This document shows, piece by piece, positions 8,708-17,710 of a stretch of DNA of 23,556 nucleotides. This stretch comes from CAVZLD01 sp964522605 (GTDB taxonomy: Bacteria; Planctomycetota; Planctomycetia; Pirellulales; Pirellulaceae), in contig CAZFWV010000076.1 of the NCBI GenBank assembly GCA_964522605.1, positions 1-23,556 on the forward strand, given 5' to 3'. The stretch's first letter is position 1. Each line of letters opens with the position of its first letter. A program made the translations under genes and the position numbers. The notes under the pieces are model-generated. The model saw only the letters and a program-made list of their open reading frames with translations. It had not been told where the DNA came from and did not search any database.

Positions 8708-10033
8708 ATGACTGCCAGGGTCTCGCGTCGAACACTGATGCGCCAGGCGGCGATCGCTGGAGCGGGAGGTTATCTGTGGACGGCCGGCGATGCGCTCCGT
8801 GCGTACAGCTCGTCAAATGACAAGTTGAACCTGGCGATCGTCGGCTGCGGAGGACGCGGATGGGATAATCTCAGTGGAGTCCATCGAGAGAACATCGTGG
8901 CGCTATGTGATGTCGACCAACGACAGGCAGTCCGGGCCTTTGAGCGATATCCAGATGCCCATCGGTTCACTGACTATCGGCAGATGTTGGACCAGGGTGA
9001 TTGTAGTATCGATGCCGTGGTGGTCAGCACGCCAGATCACATGCACGCGCCCATCAGCCTGGCGGCGATGGAGTGCGGTAAGCATGTCTACTGTGAGAAG
9101 CCGTTGACCTGGGGTATCGAGGAGGCCCGGCTGATGGCGAAGACCGCGCGCGAGAAGAACGTGGCGACGCAAATGGGCACGCAAGGAATGGCGATGCACG
9201 GGGCGAGAACCGGAATCGAGATCATCCGTTCGGGCGTGTTGGGTGCGGTAACGGAACTACACGTCTGGACTGACCGGGCGAACAACTGGTGGCCCCAGGG
9301 CGTCGAGCGCCCGCAGGGCAGGCCCGCGGTTCCACCGGAGTTGGATTGGGATCTGTGGCAAGGCGTCGCAGCGACTCGACCATATCACTCGGATTACGTT
9401 CCGTTCAAATGGCGTGGCCGCAAGGACTATGGGACCGGAGCGGTGGGGGATATGGGGATCCACAACGCGGCGATGGCGTTTGTAGGATTACAGTTGGGGC
9501 TGCCCAGCTCCGTGGAAATCGTCGAGACTTCCGGGCTGCGACACGACACATTCCCCGCGTGGTCCAAGCTCCAACTCCGTTTTCCATCGACGCCGAATCA
9601 CGGCCCGATCACGATGTATTGGTACGACGGCGGGCACAAACCGTCGGCGGAGCTGATTGGTGGTGGCGAGGTCGCGGCCAATGGCGCCATCGTCGTCGGT
9701 GAGAAGGCCGTGCTGTATTCCATCGAATGGACCGGCAGTGACTGGCGGTTGCTTCCCGAGGCGGACTTCCGCGACTACCAGCCGCCGGCGCCGTCCGAGC
9801 CACGCGCCCCGGACGAAGACCACTACTTGGAGTGGATTCATGCCTGCAAGGGCGGGCCTCCCGCATTTTGCCGCTTCGACGGATTCGCCGCGCAGTTGAC
9901 GGAAGTCATGCTGGTTGCCAACCTGGCGCTTCGCACGGGAACAAGGATCGAGTGGGACGGCGACAGTCTGGAGGCCGCTGGTTGTCCGGAGGCCCAACCG
10001 TTTATCAAACGCGATTACCGCACCGGGTGGTAG
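8708..10033 (+). CDS. Tat-exported Gfo/Idh/MocA-family oxidoreductase
   Basis: The 441-residue protein has a Tat leader (SRRTLMRQAAIAGAGGY), then a Rossmann NAD(P)-binding start (LAIVGCGGRG), the DHMHAP strand and the family signature CEKPL with catalytic-type Lys131. The C-terminal half is the usual substrate domain, with GxxGDMGIHN and HYLEWIHACKG late in the chain. Length and domain order match the exported planctomycete members of this family. It would oxidise or isomerise a sugar or related polyol with bound nicotinamide; the exact substrate cannot be read from the sequence. GGAGG 7 nt upstream supports the start. It is the first gene of a plus-strand block with the beta-helix, GH67-like and GH2 genes. 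Confidence 0.9.
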   Translation: MTARVSRRTLMRQAAIAGAGGYLWTAGDALRAYSSSNDKLNLAIVGCGGRGWDNLSGVHRENIVALCDVDQRQAVRAFERYPDAHRFTDYRQMLDQGDCSIDAVVVSTPDHMHAPISLAAMECGKHVYCEKPLTWGIEEARLMAKTAREKNVATQMGTQGMAMHGARTGIEIIRSGVLGAVTELHVWTDRANNWWPQGVERPQGRPAVPPELDWDLWQGVAATRPYHSDYVPFKWRGRKDYGTGAVGDMGIHNAAMAFVGLQLGLPSSVEIVETSGLRHDTFPAWSKLQLRFPSTPNHGPITMYWYDGGHKPSAELIGGGEVAANGAIVVGEKAVLYSIEWTGSDWRLLPEADFRDYQPPAPSEPRAPDEDHYLEWIHACKGGPPAFCRFDGFAAQLTEVMLVANLALRTGTRIEWDGDSLEAAGCPEAQPFIKRDYRTGW

Positions 10034-10238
10034 TCGGTTGCTGAGGACAGACCGCAAGGAAGAGGGAGCTTTGCACGCCGGGTCGCATGGTACGTCTCCT
10101 TCGCTCAAGCTTGCCTTCCGTTACGAATCAGGTTCGTCGAAATCAACGAATCCATGCACCATCGCGACTCCCACCCGATACAATCCGTGAAACGAGCAAC
10201 CGCAGTTCGTACGAAACACATAGGACTCTTGCCCTGAT
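10034..10238. other. Intergenic gap without recognised signals
   Basis: These 205 bases separate the oxidoreductase gene from the beta-helix gene. I saw no convincing terminator, promoter or small gene, so transcription could either pass through or restart here. Confidence 0.35.
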
Positions 10239-11984
10239 ATGAGAAAGCCCCAAATCCACTGGTTCGGCTTCTTGATTCTGCTCACCACCTCGACGGCGGT
10301 CGTGGCGCAGCGGCGCGATGTCGTTGAGGCCGGAGCCATCGGCGACGGGGAGACCGATTGCACCGACGTGTTCCAGCGACTGCTCAATGAAGCGGGGGAA
10401 GCAGGCGGGGGCATCGTCGAGGTGCCGCCCGGACGTTTCCGCATCAACGGCAACTTGACCGTCCCGGCAAACGTGACGTTGCAGGGAATCTACCGCGTAC
10501 CGCCGACCAGCGGACCGATGCCGATCGATAAGTTGACCGGATCAGTGCTCTACGCCGTCGCCGGGCGAGGTAGCGCGGAGGGCCCACCGTTCATTCGTCT
10601 GGCGGCCAACAACGCGGCCATCGCGGGACTGATCATCGCCTACCCTGAGTGGAATCGCAGCGATGTACCTCCAGTACCCTATCCCCCGTGTGTGTTGTCC
10701 GAGGGGACGGAAAACGTCGGGATCCGCGATTGTTGCTTCCTGAATCCGTACGAGGCGATTCAACTCGTTCGAGCTCATCGACATATTGTCCGTAACGTCA
10801 CGGGCTATCCGATCAAACGTGGCATCTTTGTGGATGAGTGCTACGACATCGGCCACATCGAGAACATTCACTTCTGGCCGTTTGGCCTCGCCTACGACCC
10901 GCTCGAGCCGTACTGCAGATGGATCAACACACAGGGAATTGCGTTTGAGCTGGCTCGAACCGATTGGCACTACGTCTCGAACACGTTCTGTTTTGGCTAT
11001 GGCATTGGTTATAAATTCTCGCAGTCGGAACATGGTGCCACGAACGGCAACTTCTTGGGGTTGGGAGCCGACTCCTGCCAGCGCGCCGTCGTTGTCGAGC
11101 AGGCGCAGCCCCCGGGACTTCTGATCACGAACGGCGAGTTCGTTGGGCGATGGAGCAGTAACGACTCAGTCTGCCTGGAAGTCGGACCGCAGGTGGAAGG
11201 GATGGTGAGTCTCGTAAACTGTTCGTTCTGGGGGCCGATTGATCGCTGCGTGTGGATGCGCAGCCCCGACGGTCAATTCACCGCCAATGCATGCAACTTC
11301 GTCCACTGGGACAACCGGGGCGCCGGTTCGCCGGCAATCCAACTGGACGCCGGCAAAGCCATCGTTCAGGGCTGCACTTTCGGCCAGGAAAACCTGCACG
11401 TGAAGGTTGGGGAGAACGTCGTTTCCGCATTGATCGTGGCGAACCAGGCCGCGGGCGGATTCCGCATGGAAAACGATGCGGGCCGGCGCACGCAGATGTT
11501 GCTTAACGAGACGGATCCGATTGAATGGACAGAAGAGGCACGTTCGCACTACCGGTTGAACATCGGCGCATCGGGCGACGGGCGTTACGTGCAGCGATGC
11601 CACGGCAGAGAGCGCTCGGATCGATCCTTCCGCTGGACCTTGCCGGACGCCAAGCTTCTGCTACCCGTCCTACCTGGCAAGCGTTATTCGATCACGCTTG
11701 TCGTCAACGTCCCACCACACGCCGTCACGCCGGATGGGGGCCTCTACCTGGACGGCAAGCAGCTTGCACCGCTGGAAGGTACGTCTTTGTTGACCGCCGA
11801 GTTACCGCCCTGCAGCGCGGACCGTGTTCGACTGGAATTGCGCTGCAAAGGCTGGGTCCCGCAACAAGTGATCTCCAACTCTTCGGATGCACGCACACTC
11901 GGCATTCAGGTTTTCTCCCTGACGATGCGTGCCGAGGGAGCCGACACGCGGGTCTTCAACGCCAACACAGGCGAGTTCCCGTGA
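10239..11984 (+). CDS. Secreted right-handed beta-helix protein (pectate lyase superfamily)
   Basis: The 581-residue product starts with a Sec signal peptide (FGFLILLTTSTAVVA, cleavage near AQR). It then has the pectate-lyase-3 type opening, EAGAIGDGETDCTDVFQRLL followed by GGGIVEVPPGRFRI, and repeated short strands with Asn-ending turns consistent with a parallel beta-helix to about residue 400. The last 150 residues look like a beta-sandwich of carbohydrate-binding type. This superfamily includes lyases and hydrolases of acidic polysaccharides; the catalytic residues are not conserved enough to name the reaction. The ribosome binding site is weak (AGGA 13 nt away). The stop at 11984 lies 33 bases before the favoured start of the next gene, so the two are probably co-transcribed. 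Confidence 0.8.
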   Translation: MRKPQIHWFGFLILLTTSTAVVAQRRDVVEAGAIGDGETDCTDVFQRLLNEAGEAGGGIVEVPPGRFRINGNLTVPANVTLQGIYRVPPTSGPMPIDKLTGSVLYAVAGRGSAEGPPFIRLAANNAAIAGLIIAYPEWNRSDVPPVPYPPCVLSEGTENVGIRDCCFLNPYEAIQLVRAHRHIVRNVTGYPIKRGIFVDECYDIGHIENIHFWPFGLAYDPLEPYCRWINTQGIAFELARTDWHYVSNTFCFGYGIGYKFSQSEHGATNGNFLGLGADSCQRAVVVEQAQPPGLLITNGEFVGRWSSNDSVCLEVGPQVEGMVSLVNCSFWGPIDRCVWMRSPDGQFTANACNFVHWDNRGAGSPAIQLDAGKAIVQGCTFGQENLHVKVGENVVSALIVANQAAGGFRMENDAGRRTQMLLNETDPIEWTEEARSHYRLNIGASGDGRYVQRCHGRERSDRSFRWTLPDAKLLLPVLPGKRYSITLVVNVPPHAVTPDGGLYLDGKQLAPLEGTSLLTAELPPCSADRVRLELRCKGWVPQQVISNSSDARTLGIQVFSLTMRAEGADTRVFNANTGEFP

Positions 11985-12005
11985 ACCTGAATGATGTTGC
12001 CACCG

Positions 12006-12012
12006 AAGGAGG
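12006..12012 (+). promoter_or_regulatory. Strong ribosome binding site deciding a GTG start
   Basis: AAGGAGG, a full match to the anti-Shine-Dalgarno core, lies 5 nt before the GTG at 12018. It argues against the in-frame ATGs at 11991 and 11994, which have no such site. Confidence 0.7.
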
Positions 12013-12017
12013 ACGCT

Positions 12018-14903
12018 GTGATTCCTCGTATTCTGCTTCGCCGTCTGTTGCTGATCGCAATGATATCGCACGCGGCCGCCTCGATTGTCGCTGCCGAAAA
12101 AAACGCGAGTCTCATCTCCGATACCGACTTGGCGGCGCCCGCAGAATATGGGCTGAAAGAGCTGACTTCGGTGTTGCGATCCCGTGGTTGGCAGTGGCAA
12201 GACGCCACCTCGCTTGACGAGGCCAATGGTGACTTAATCGTCGTCGCGGGTCTCTCCGAGAACAATGGTCCGGCTGTCGAACTCTTAACGTCTAGGGGAG
12301 CGTCATTGCCGGTGGGACCAGAGGCTCTGACCGTGAGAAAAATCACGTGGCGCGAAAAGCCCACCTTGGTGATCTGCGGATCTGACCCGCGAGGTCTCAT
12401 GTACGCCGCACTGGATGTTGCTGATCGCATCGCTTGGAGTAAGCCGGAGGAAGATCCGCTGACGTGCGTGCGCGATTTATCCGAGGCCCCCGATTTGCTC
12501 GAACGATCGCTGTCGACGTATACGATGCAGCGGGCCTACTTCGAGCAACGGCTCTATGACGACGCGTATTGGGAGCGGTACTTCCGACTGCTGGCGCGTT
12601 GCCGATTCAACAGTTTCGTGATCATCTTTGGCTACGAGAACGGCGGATTCATGGCTCCGCCCTACCCCTATTTCTTTGACGTTGAAGGTTTTTCGGACGT
12701 TCGCCTCGTGGGGATTACCTCGGAGCAACAAGAACAGAACGTGCAAGCACTGAAACGCCTCATTACTTGTGCTCATCGTCACGGAATCGACTTTATTCCA
12801 GGCATTTGGGATCACATCTATCGAGGAGGCGTTCAGGGTGGTGGCATCCGAGGTGCCGACCGGACGCTTCAGCAGCCGACGGCTGGCCTAGTCTGGGGAG
12901 TCACGGCGGAGAATCTCGCTTCCTACAACAAGGCGGCCATCGCCAAGTTTCTGGATGTGTTTCCGGAGATCGATGGCATTCAATTCCGCATGCACGGTGA
13001 ATCCGGTTTAAAGGGAGACGAGATACCCAGGTTCTGGCATGAAGTCTTCCAATCGATCAAGCAGAAGCGGCCCGAACTTCGCGTTGACATCCGCGCCAAG
13101 GAACTGCCAGATGCAGTGATCGACGACGGTCTGGCGCAGGGCATTCGCCTGCGTGTGGCCACAAAATACTGGATGGAACAGATGGGCTTGCCGTTTCACC
13201 CCACGCACGTGAATCCGCCGAACCAACGTGACCGCCGTCACGGGTACGCCGACCTCCTGACGTATCCCCAGCGCTACAAGGTCCATTGGCGTCTCTGGAA
13301 CGGCGGAACAGCTCGAGTGTTGCTTTGGGGAGATCCCGACTATGCGCGACGGTTTGCCGAGAGCGCTCATGTCTATGAAGGGAACAGCTTCGAGGTAAAC
13401 GAGCCGTTGGCGACCAAGATGTTGGCTCGCCCCCACGATGAACGGCCGTTTGATCTGCTGACGGCCGACTACCGGTACTATGACTACGAATTTGAACGCT
13501 ACTGGCATTTCTATCAGGTGTTTGGTCGCCTGGGCTACAATCCAGAGACTCCCGCTGATACCTGGGAAAGCGAGTTCAAGCATCGCTTCGGTGACAGGGC
13601 AGGGCCATGCATCATGCAAGGCCTGCACATAGCAAGCCAGGTCTTGCCGCGGATTGTGGCGGCCTGTTATCGCTATCGGTACTTTCCTACAACGCGTGGT
13701 TGGGCGGAGAAAATGAGGATGGATGATCTGCCTGAATACGCCACGGCAGAAGGTAGCGACGTCGAGCAATTCGCAAGTTTCCAAGAAGAGGCGTCTTTGA
13801 TTCTCGAGGGGAAACAAACGGCGAAGCGACGCCCTGCCGAAACGAGTCAGTGGTTTGCCCAGACGGCGGATTCGATTTTGAATCAGATTGCTGAAGCGGA
13901 AGCCTGTGTTGGCTCAGCGGCCTCCAAGGAGTTTCACTCCGCCGTCACGGACCTCAGGATTCTTGCTTACCTGGCGCTCTATCATTCGCGGAGAATCCCG
14001 GCAGCCGTGGACTATTGTCTCTTTCAGGAAACTCACGACCTTCGGTCCTTGGATCGTGCCATCCTTCAGGAAAAGCAAGCGGTCGATGCATGGCAAAAAC
14101 TCGTCGAGTCGACGGGCGATGTTTACACGGACAATCTCGCAATGGGAATTGAACACGGTGGACTGGCCGGTCACTGGAAGGACGAGCTCAGACTCTTGCG
14201 AAAAGGGATCGACGAGCTGGAACGGGAGCGGGCGGAGTTCAGGCAGAATCTGCAGGGCGACGCGATTCAGATTGTCCATGTCCCACCTCAGCGAGTCCTT
14301 TCGGACAGCTCGACAACACTCCATGCCACCGTGTTCTCGCTGAGGGAACCTGAATACGTGCGCTGCCGAATCGTGTCTGCCCAAAGCCAGGAGCAGGTCT
14401 ACGACATGCGGGTCGAGGGTCGCTGGCGATTCGCAGTCGAAGTGCCGTTACCTGCAGTGGGACAACATATTTTGTACGAATTCGAGTCATGCTCTGAAGG
14501 CGGTCCGCCCATGACGTACCCGCGGAAGGACCTCCAGTCGCCCTTTAAGTTGCAAGTGTCAGATGATCGGAAGCCGCCCGTCGTCGAACTCGACCGAATT
14601 GCAGCAGCAGAACCCGGGGAGGCGATTCGAGTCTCGGCACGTGTGACGGATCCGTCGGGAATCGATCGGGTGAGACTACGATACCGACATCTAACGCAGT
14701 TCGAGGATTACGAAACTGCGGAAATGATCCTCGATGAACCAAATGGCCATTACGTTGGCACCATTCCCGGCGAATTCGTGATCCCGCGCTGGGACGTGAT
14801 GTACTTCATTGAAGCGTTCGATGAAGCAGGAAATGGGCGGATGTATCCGGATCTGGAGTCGGAAATGCCGTACGTCATCATACATCTGCGGCGCGATCCG
14901 TAG
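12018..14903 (+). CDS. Secreted GH67/GH20-like glycosidase (alpha-glucuronidase-like)
   Basis: From the GTG start the protein has 961 residues. A Sec leader (IPRILLRRLLLIAMISHAAA) is followed by a zincin-like N-terminal domain (about 30-130) as in alpha-glucuronidase and GH20 enzymes, then a TIM-barrel region from about residue 165 (RSLSTYTMQRAYFE, RCRFNSFVIIFGYENGG, GIDFIPGIWDHIY). Glu328 in FRMHGESGL is the best candidate for an acid catalyst. A helical region follows, and the end (about 860-960) is an Ig-like module (ARVTDPSGIDRVRLRYRH). It most resembles the GH67-like proteins of Planctomycetes, so removal of a uronic acid side chain is plausible but not proven. The RBS and signal peptide decide the start. 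It is directly downstream of the beta-helix gene. Confidence 0.72.
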   Translation: MIPRILLRRLLLIAMISHAAASIVAAEKNASLISDTDLAAPAEYGLKELTSVLRSRGWQWQDATSLDEANGDLIVVAGLSENNGPAVELLTSRGASLPVGPEALTVRKITWREKPTLVICGSDPRGLMYAALDVADRIAWSKPEEDPLTCVRDLSEAPDLLERSLSTYTMQRAYFEQRLYDDAYWERYFRLLARCRFNSFVIIFGYENGGFMAPPYPYFFDVEGFSDVRLVGITSEQQEQNVQALKRLITCAHRHGIDFIPGIWDHIYRGGVQGGGIRGADRTLQQPTAGLVWGVTAENLASYNKAAIAKFLDVFPEIDGIQFRMHGESGLKGDEIPRFWHEVFQSIKQKRPELRVDIRAKELPDAVIDDGLAQGIRLRVATKYWMEQMGLPFHPTHVNPPNQRDRRHGYADLLTYPQRYKVHWRLWNGGTARVLLWGDPDYARRFAESAHVYEGNSFEVNEPLATKMLARPHDERPFDLLTADYRYYDYEFERYWHFYQVFGRLGYNPETPADTWESEFKHRFGDRAGPCIMQGLHIASQVLPRIVAACYRYRYFPTTRGWAEKMRMDDLPEYATAEGSDVEQFASFQEEASLILEGKQTAKRRPAETSQWFAQTADSILNQIAEAEACVGSAASKEFHSAVTDLRILAYLALYHSRRIPAAVDYCLFQETHDLRSLDRAILQEKQAVDAWQKLVESTGDVYTDNLAMGIEHGGLAGHWKDELRLLRKGIDELERERAEFRQNLQGDAIQIVHVPPQRVLSDSSTTLHATVFSLREPEYVRCRIVSAQSQEQVYDMRVEGRWRFAVEVPLPAVGQHILYEFESCSEGGPPMTYPRKDLQSPFKLQVSDDRKPPVVELDRIAAAEPGEAIRVSARVTDPSGIDRVRLRYRHLTQFEDYETAEMILDEPNGHYVGTIPGEFVIPRWDVMYFIEAFDEAGNGRMYPDLESEMPYVIIHLRRDP

Positions 14904-15043
14904 CGGATTGACGGGTTCGCCCTATCCACCCGTACATGAAAACGAGCAGTGAGACGTGGACAGAGCACGAATGATAATGAGAATTGGCCGCGGACGATTC
15001 CGTCCGTAATCTGCGGTAACCCGACGAGACGAGATCACATATC
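14904..15043. other. Gap before the GH2 gene
   Basis: The 140 bases between the GH67-like and GH2 genes have no recognised gene, hairpin or promoter. Same orientation on both sides leaves co-transcription possible. Confidence 0.3.
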
Positions 15044-17626
15044 ATGCGTTCGATAATCCCATCCGCCAACTCGCACGTCATAACCATCAGCGTGCTTGTA
15101 AGCTTGCTGGTGTACCCCGTCGCTGGATTGCGTGCTGAACGGAGCCGAGTGTTGTTGAGCGAGAATTGGTGGATTCGGCAGTTAAACGATACACGGCCTG
15201 ATATTCGCGAACTAACGCGCGAGATCGCGGCCGCAACGAACGACTGGCTCGCTGTTCGGCAGATGCCGGCGCAAGTTCATGATATCCTGCTCGACCATGG
15301 TATGATTTCCGATCCGCGCATCGGAAAGAATGCAGCCGATTGCACATGGGTCAGCGAAAAGGATTGGGCATATGCGTGTAGGTTTCCGAGCCCCCATCAT
15401 CACGATGGTCCTTTGTTCCTCTGCTTCGACGGACTTGATACCCTGGCGACGGCCTACCTGAACGGCCAGCCAGTTGGCACCTTCGATAATATGTACCGCC
15501 GCTACTCGGTTGACATTCGGGACAAGCTCAGTAGAACCGATGACTCGAACGTACTCGTAATTGTCTTCTCATCTGTCCCACGATTTTTGAAGCAGCTTGA
15601 CGTCCCAGAGCATTTCGAAGGCGTCAGCAAATTTCATTTTCTCCGCAAGTGTCACAGTGATTTTGGATCCTATCTTGGGGCGCGTCCCGATTCGATCAAA
15701 GTCGGTGTTTTTCGTGAAGTGTTTTTAGATATTCCCGACCGGTCCTGGGTTCAGGACGTGTGGGTCCGGCCGCAGCTTTCGAGGGACTTCGGGCATGCGC
15801 GTGTTCACATTCAGTTGGAACTTGCCGGGCCTGCGACTTCCCTAGAGATGACGCTGCAGGCTCCGGACGGAGAACCGATTGCCACCGTCAATTTTTCGGA
15901 TGTTGCAGGCACCGTCGAGTCCGTGCTCGACGTGGACACCCCACAACTCTGGTGGCCGCGCACCCACGGCGAGCAGCCGTTATACAAGCTCGAGGTAAAC
16001 CTCCAGCATCAGAACCGGCAACTGGAGACTCGCTCCGTTTCATTCGGGATCCGGGATGTCAGACCGGTTCTGCTGGATGCAGACACTGGTGAGAAGCGGT
16101 TTCGCTTTGACGTGAACGGCCAGCCGATTTTCCTGCGAGGTGCTGATCTTGCGCCGTTGGAAGGGTCCACTCATTGTTGGAATGACGAGCGAGCGATGCG
16201 GTTGCTCGAGCTGATGGAATACGGCCGGATGAACGTGCTACGGATTTGGGGAGAAGGCAACGTTCCACCACAGTCGTTTTATGATGAGTGTGATCGACGT
16301 GGCATCTTGGTCTGGCAAGACTTCATGTTTGGCTACGGTATGCATCCGAGCGGCGACGAGCAGTTTGATCAAAACTGCCAGCAGGAAGTCGAGAGCATGA
16401 TCCGGAGCCTGCGCAATCACCCTTGCGTCTTGTTATGGGTCGGAGGTAACGAGAATCACATGGGATGGGATTTTCGGTATGGCACAAGGCCGATCGTGGG
16501 AAATCGACTGTTCGAAAGCATCATGCCGCAGGCCGTGGGACAACTTGACCCCGATCGGTTGTTTCATTCCAGTTCCCCGTTCGGTGGTCGTGTGCCAAAT
16601 TGGCCTTTGGAGGGCGACTGGCACGATTACACTACGCTCAAATTCTGTCCGCATGCTTCCGTTCCGCTGTACGCTTCCGAAGTGGGACGCGTCAGCGCCC
16701 CCTCCCTCAACAGCATGCGGCGATTCCTCCGCGATGAGGAAATCTGGCCGCAGGCCCACGATGCCTCCATCACGACACCGGGCAAGGCGGCATGGCCTCC
16801 GATGTGGCAATATCGTTCGGTTGACGGCTCGTGGGACAAAGTGGGTCCAATCGAGGATTACTGCGATCCCGTATCCGCCGAAGACTTGATCCGTGTCCTG
16901 GGAACGGCACACGGCGACTATTTACGGGATCGTGTCGAGCGTCAACGGCGAGGGACACCGGACGGACAGCCGGATGGCAATCGACGTTGCTGGGGCAACA
17001 TGGTGTGGCGCTTAAACGACTCCTGGCCGATCATCTATTGGTCCATCATTGACTACTATCTCGAGCCGAAAATCGCCTACTACTACCTCCGGCGATCCTA
17101 CGATCCGATCCTCGTGAGTTTCGAACAAACAAGGGACGAGATTTTTGTCTGGGTGGTCAATGACTCGCCGGTGACCGTTTCCGGGGATCTAACGGTCAAG
17201 CGGCGAACGTTTCAGGGAGATACTCTCGGTGAGAGGACCGAGCGAGTGGACGTCGCGCCGGGGGAAGCGAAGCGATGCTTCTCCACCACGGAGCTTGGAC
17301 CGATCGTGAAACGCCGCGAATTTCTGCAAGCGGAATATGCGCAACGAGTCATCTCGCAACTCCTGAGTGCCGAGCGATATCTGCACTTGCCGGCTGCGGG
17401 GCTGAGCGCTCAGTGGGAAGACGGGAAGATCTCCGTATCAAGCCGCGCGTTTGCCCGGCAGGTAAACTTTGTAGCGGAGGGGGCAACGGGCGCGGTATTC
17501 GAGGACAACTTCTTCGACCTGGCTCCCGGACAAACGCGGGAGATCCGCATGCTGCACTCCGCAGACGCGGAACAGATTATCGTCGATTCGCTGAACTCCG
17601 ACCCGATTGTCCTGCAGATTCGTTGA
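15044..17626 (+). CDS. Secreted GH2 beta-mannosidase-like glycosidase
   Basis: The 860-residue protein starts with a Sec leader (ISVLVSLLVYPVAGLRAE). The order is that of GH2: a jelly-roll sugar-binding domain (about 35-220, with FDGLDTLATAYLNGQPVGTF), an immunoglobulin-like domain, then the TIM barrel from about residue 350 (FLRGADLAPLEG). The acid/base Glu470 lies in WVGGNENHM and the likely nucleophile Glu546 in YASEVGR. WRLNDSWPIIYWSIIDYY is a typical late beta-mannosidase/GH2 motif. It would cleave non-reducing beta-mannose or a related sugar outside the cell. The start has only a weak GAGA upstream. It is the last gene of the plus-strand block. Confidence 0.85.
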   Translation: MRSIIPSANSHVITISVLVSLLVYPVAGLRAERSRVLLSENWWIRQLNDTRPDIRELTREIAAATNDWLAVRQMPAQVHDILLDHGMISDPRIGKNAADCTWVSEKDWAYACRFPSPHHHDGPLFLCFDGLDTLATAYLNGQPVGTFDNMYRRYSVDIRDKLSRTDDSNVLVIVFSSVPRFLKQLDVPEHFEGVSKFHFLRKCHSDFGSYLGARPDSIKVGVFREVFLDIPDRSWVQDVWVRPQLSRDFGHARVHIQLELAGPATSLEMTLQAPDGEPIATVNFSDVAGTVESVLDVDTPQLWWPRTHGEQPLYKLEVNLQHQNRQLETRSVSFGIRDVRPVLLDADTGEKRFRFDVNGQPIFLRGADLAPLEGSTHCWNDERAMRLLELMEYGRMNVLRIWGEGNVPPQSFYDECDRRGILVWQDFMFGYGMHPSGDEQFDQNCQQEVESMIRSLRNHPCVLLWVGGNENHMGWDFRYGTRPIVGNRLFESIMPQAVGQLDPDRLFHSSSPFGGRVPNWPLEGDWHDYTTLKFCPHASVPLYASEVGRVSAPSLNSMRRFLRDEEIWPQAHDASITTPGKAAWPPMWQYRSVDGSWDKVGPIEDYCDPVSAEDLIRVLGTAHGDYLRDRVERQRRGTPDGQPDGNRRCWGNMVWRLNDSWPIIYWSIIDYYLEPKIAYYYLRRSYDPILVSFEQTRDEIFVWVVNDSPVTVSGDLTVKRRTFQGDTLGERTERVDVAPGEAKRCFSTTELGPIVKRREFLQAEYAQRVISQLLSAERYLHLPAAGLSAQWEDGKISVSSRAFARQVNFVAEGATGAVFEDNFFDLAPGQTREIRMLHSADAEQIIVDSLNSDPIVLQIR

Positions 17627-17676
17627 TATGGCGTGGGACAACCAGCGTCGACGCCTGCACTTCACGTGCGGTGTCC

Positions 17677-17690
17677 GACCTCGGAAGGTC
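17677..17690. terminator. Weak hairpin between convergent GH2 and enolase-type genes
   Basis: GACCT and AGGTC pair around a four-base loop in the 84-base gap where two genes converge. There is no T-run on either side, so if it terminates transcription it does so weakly. The position is the main reason to list it. Confidence 0.2.
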
Positions 17691-17710
17691 AGCCGCTGCG
17701 CCGTCTGCCA

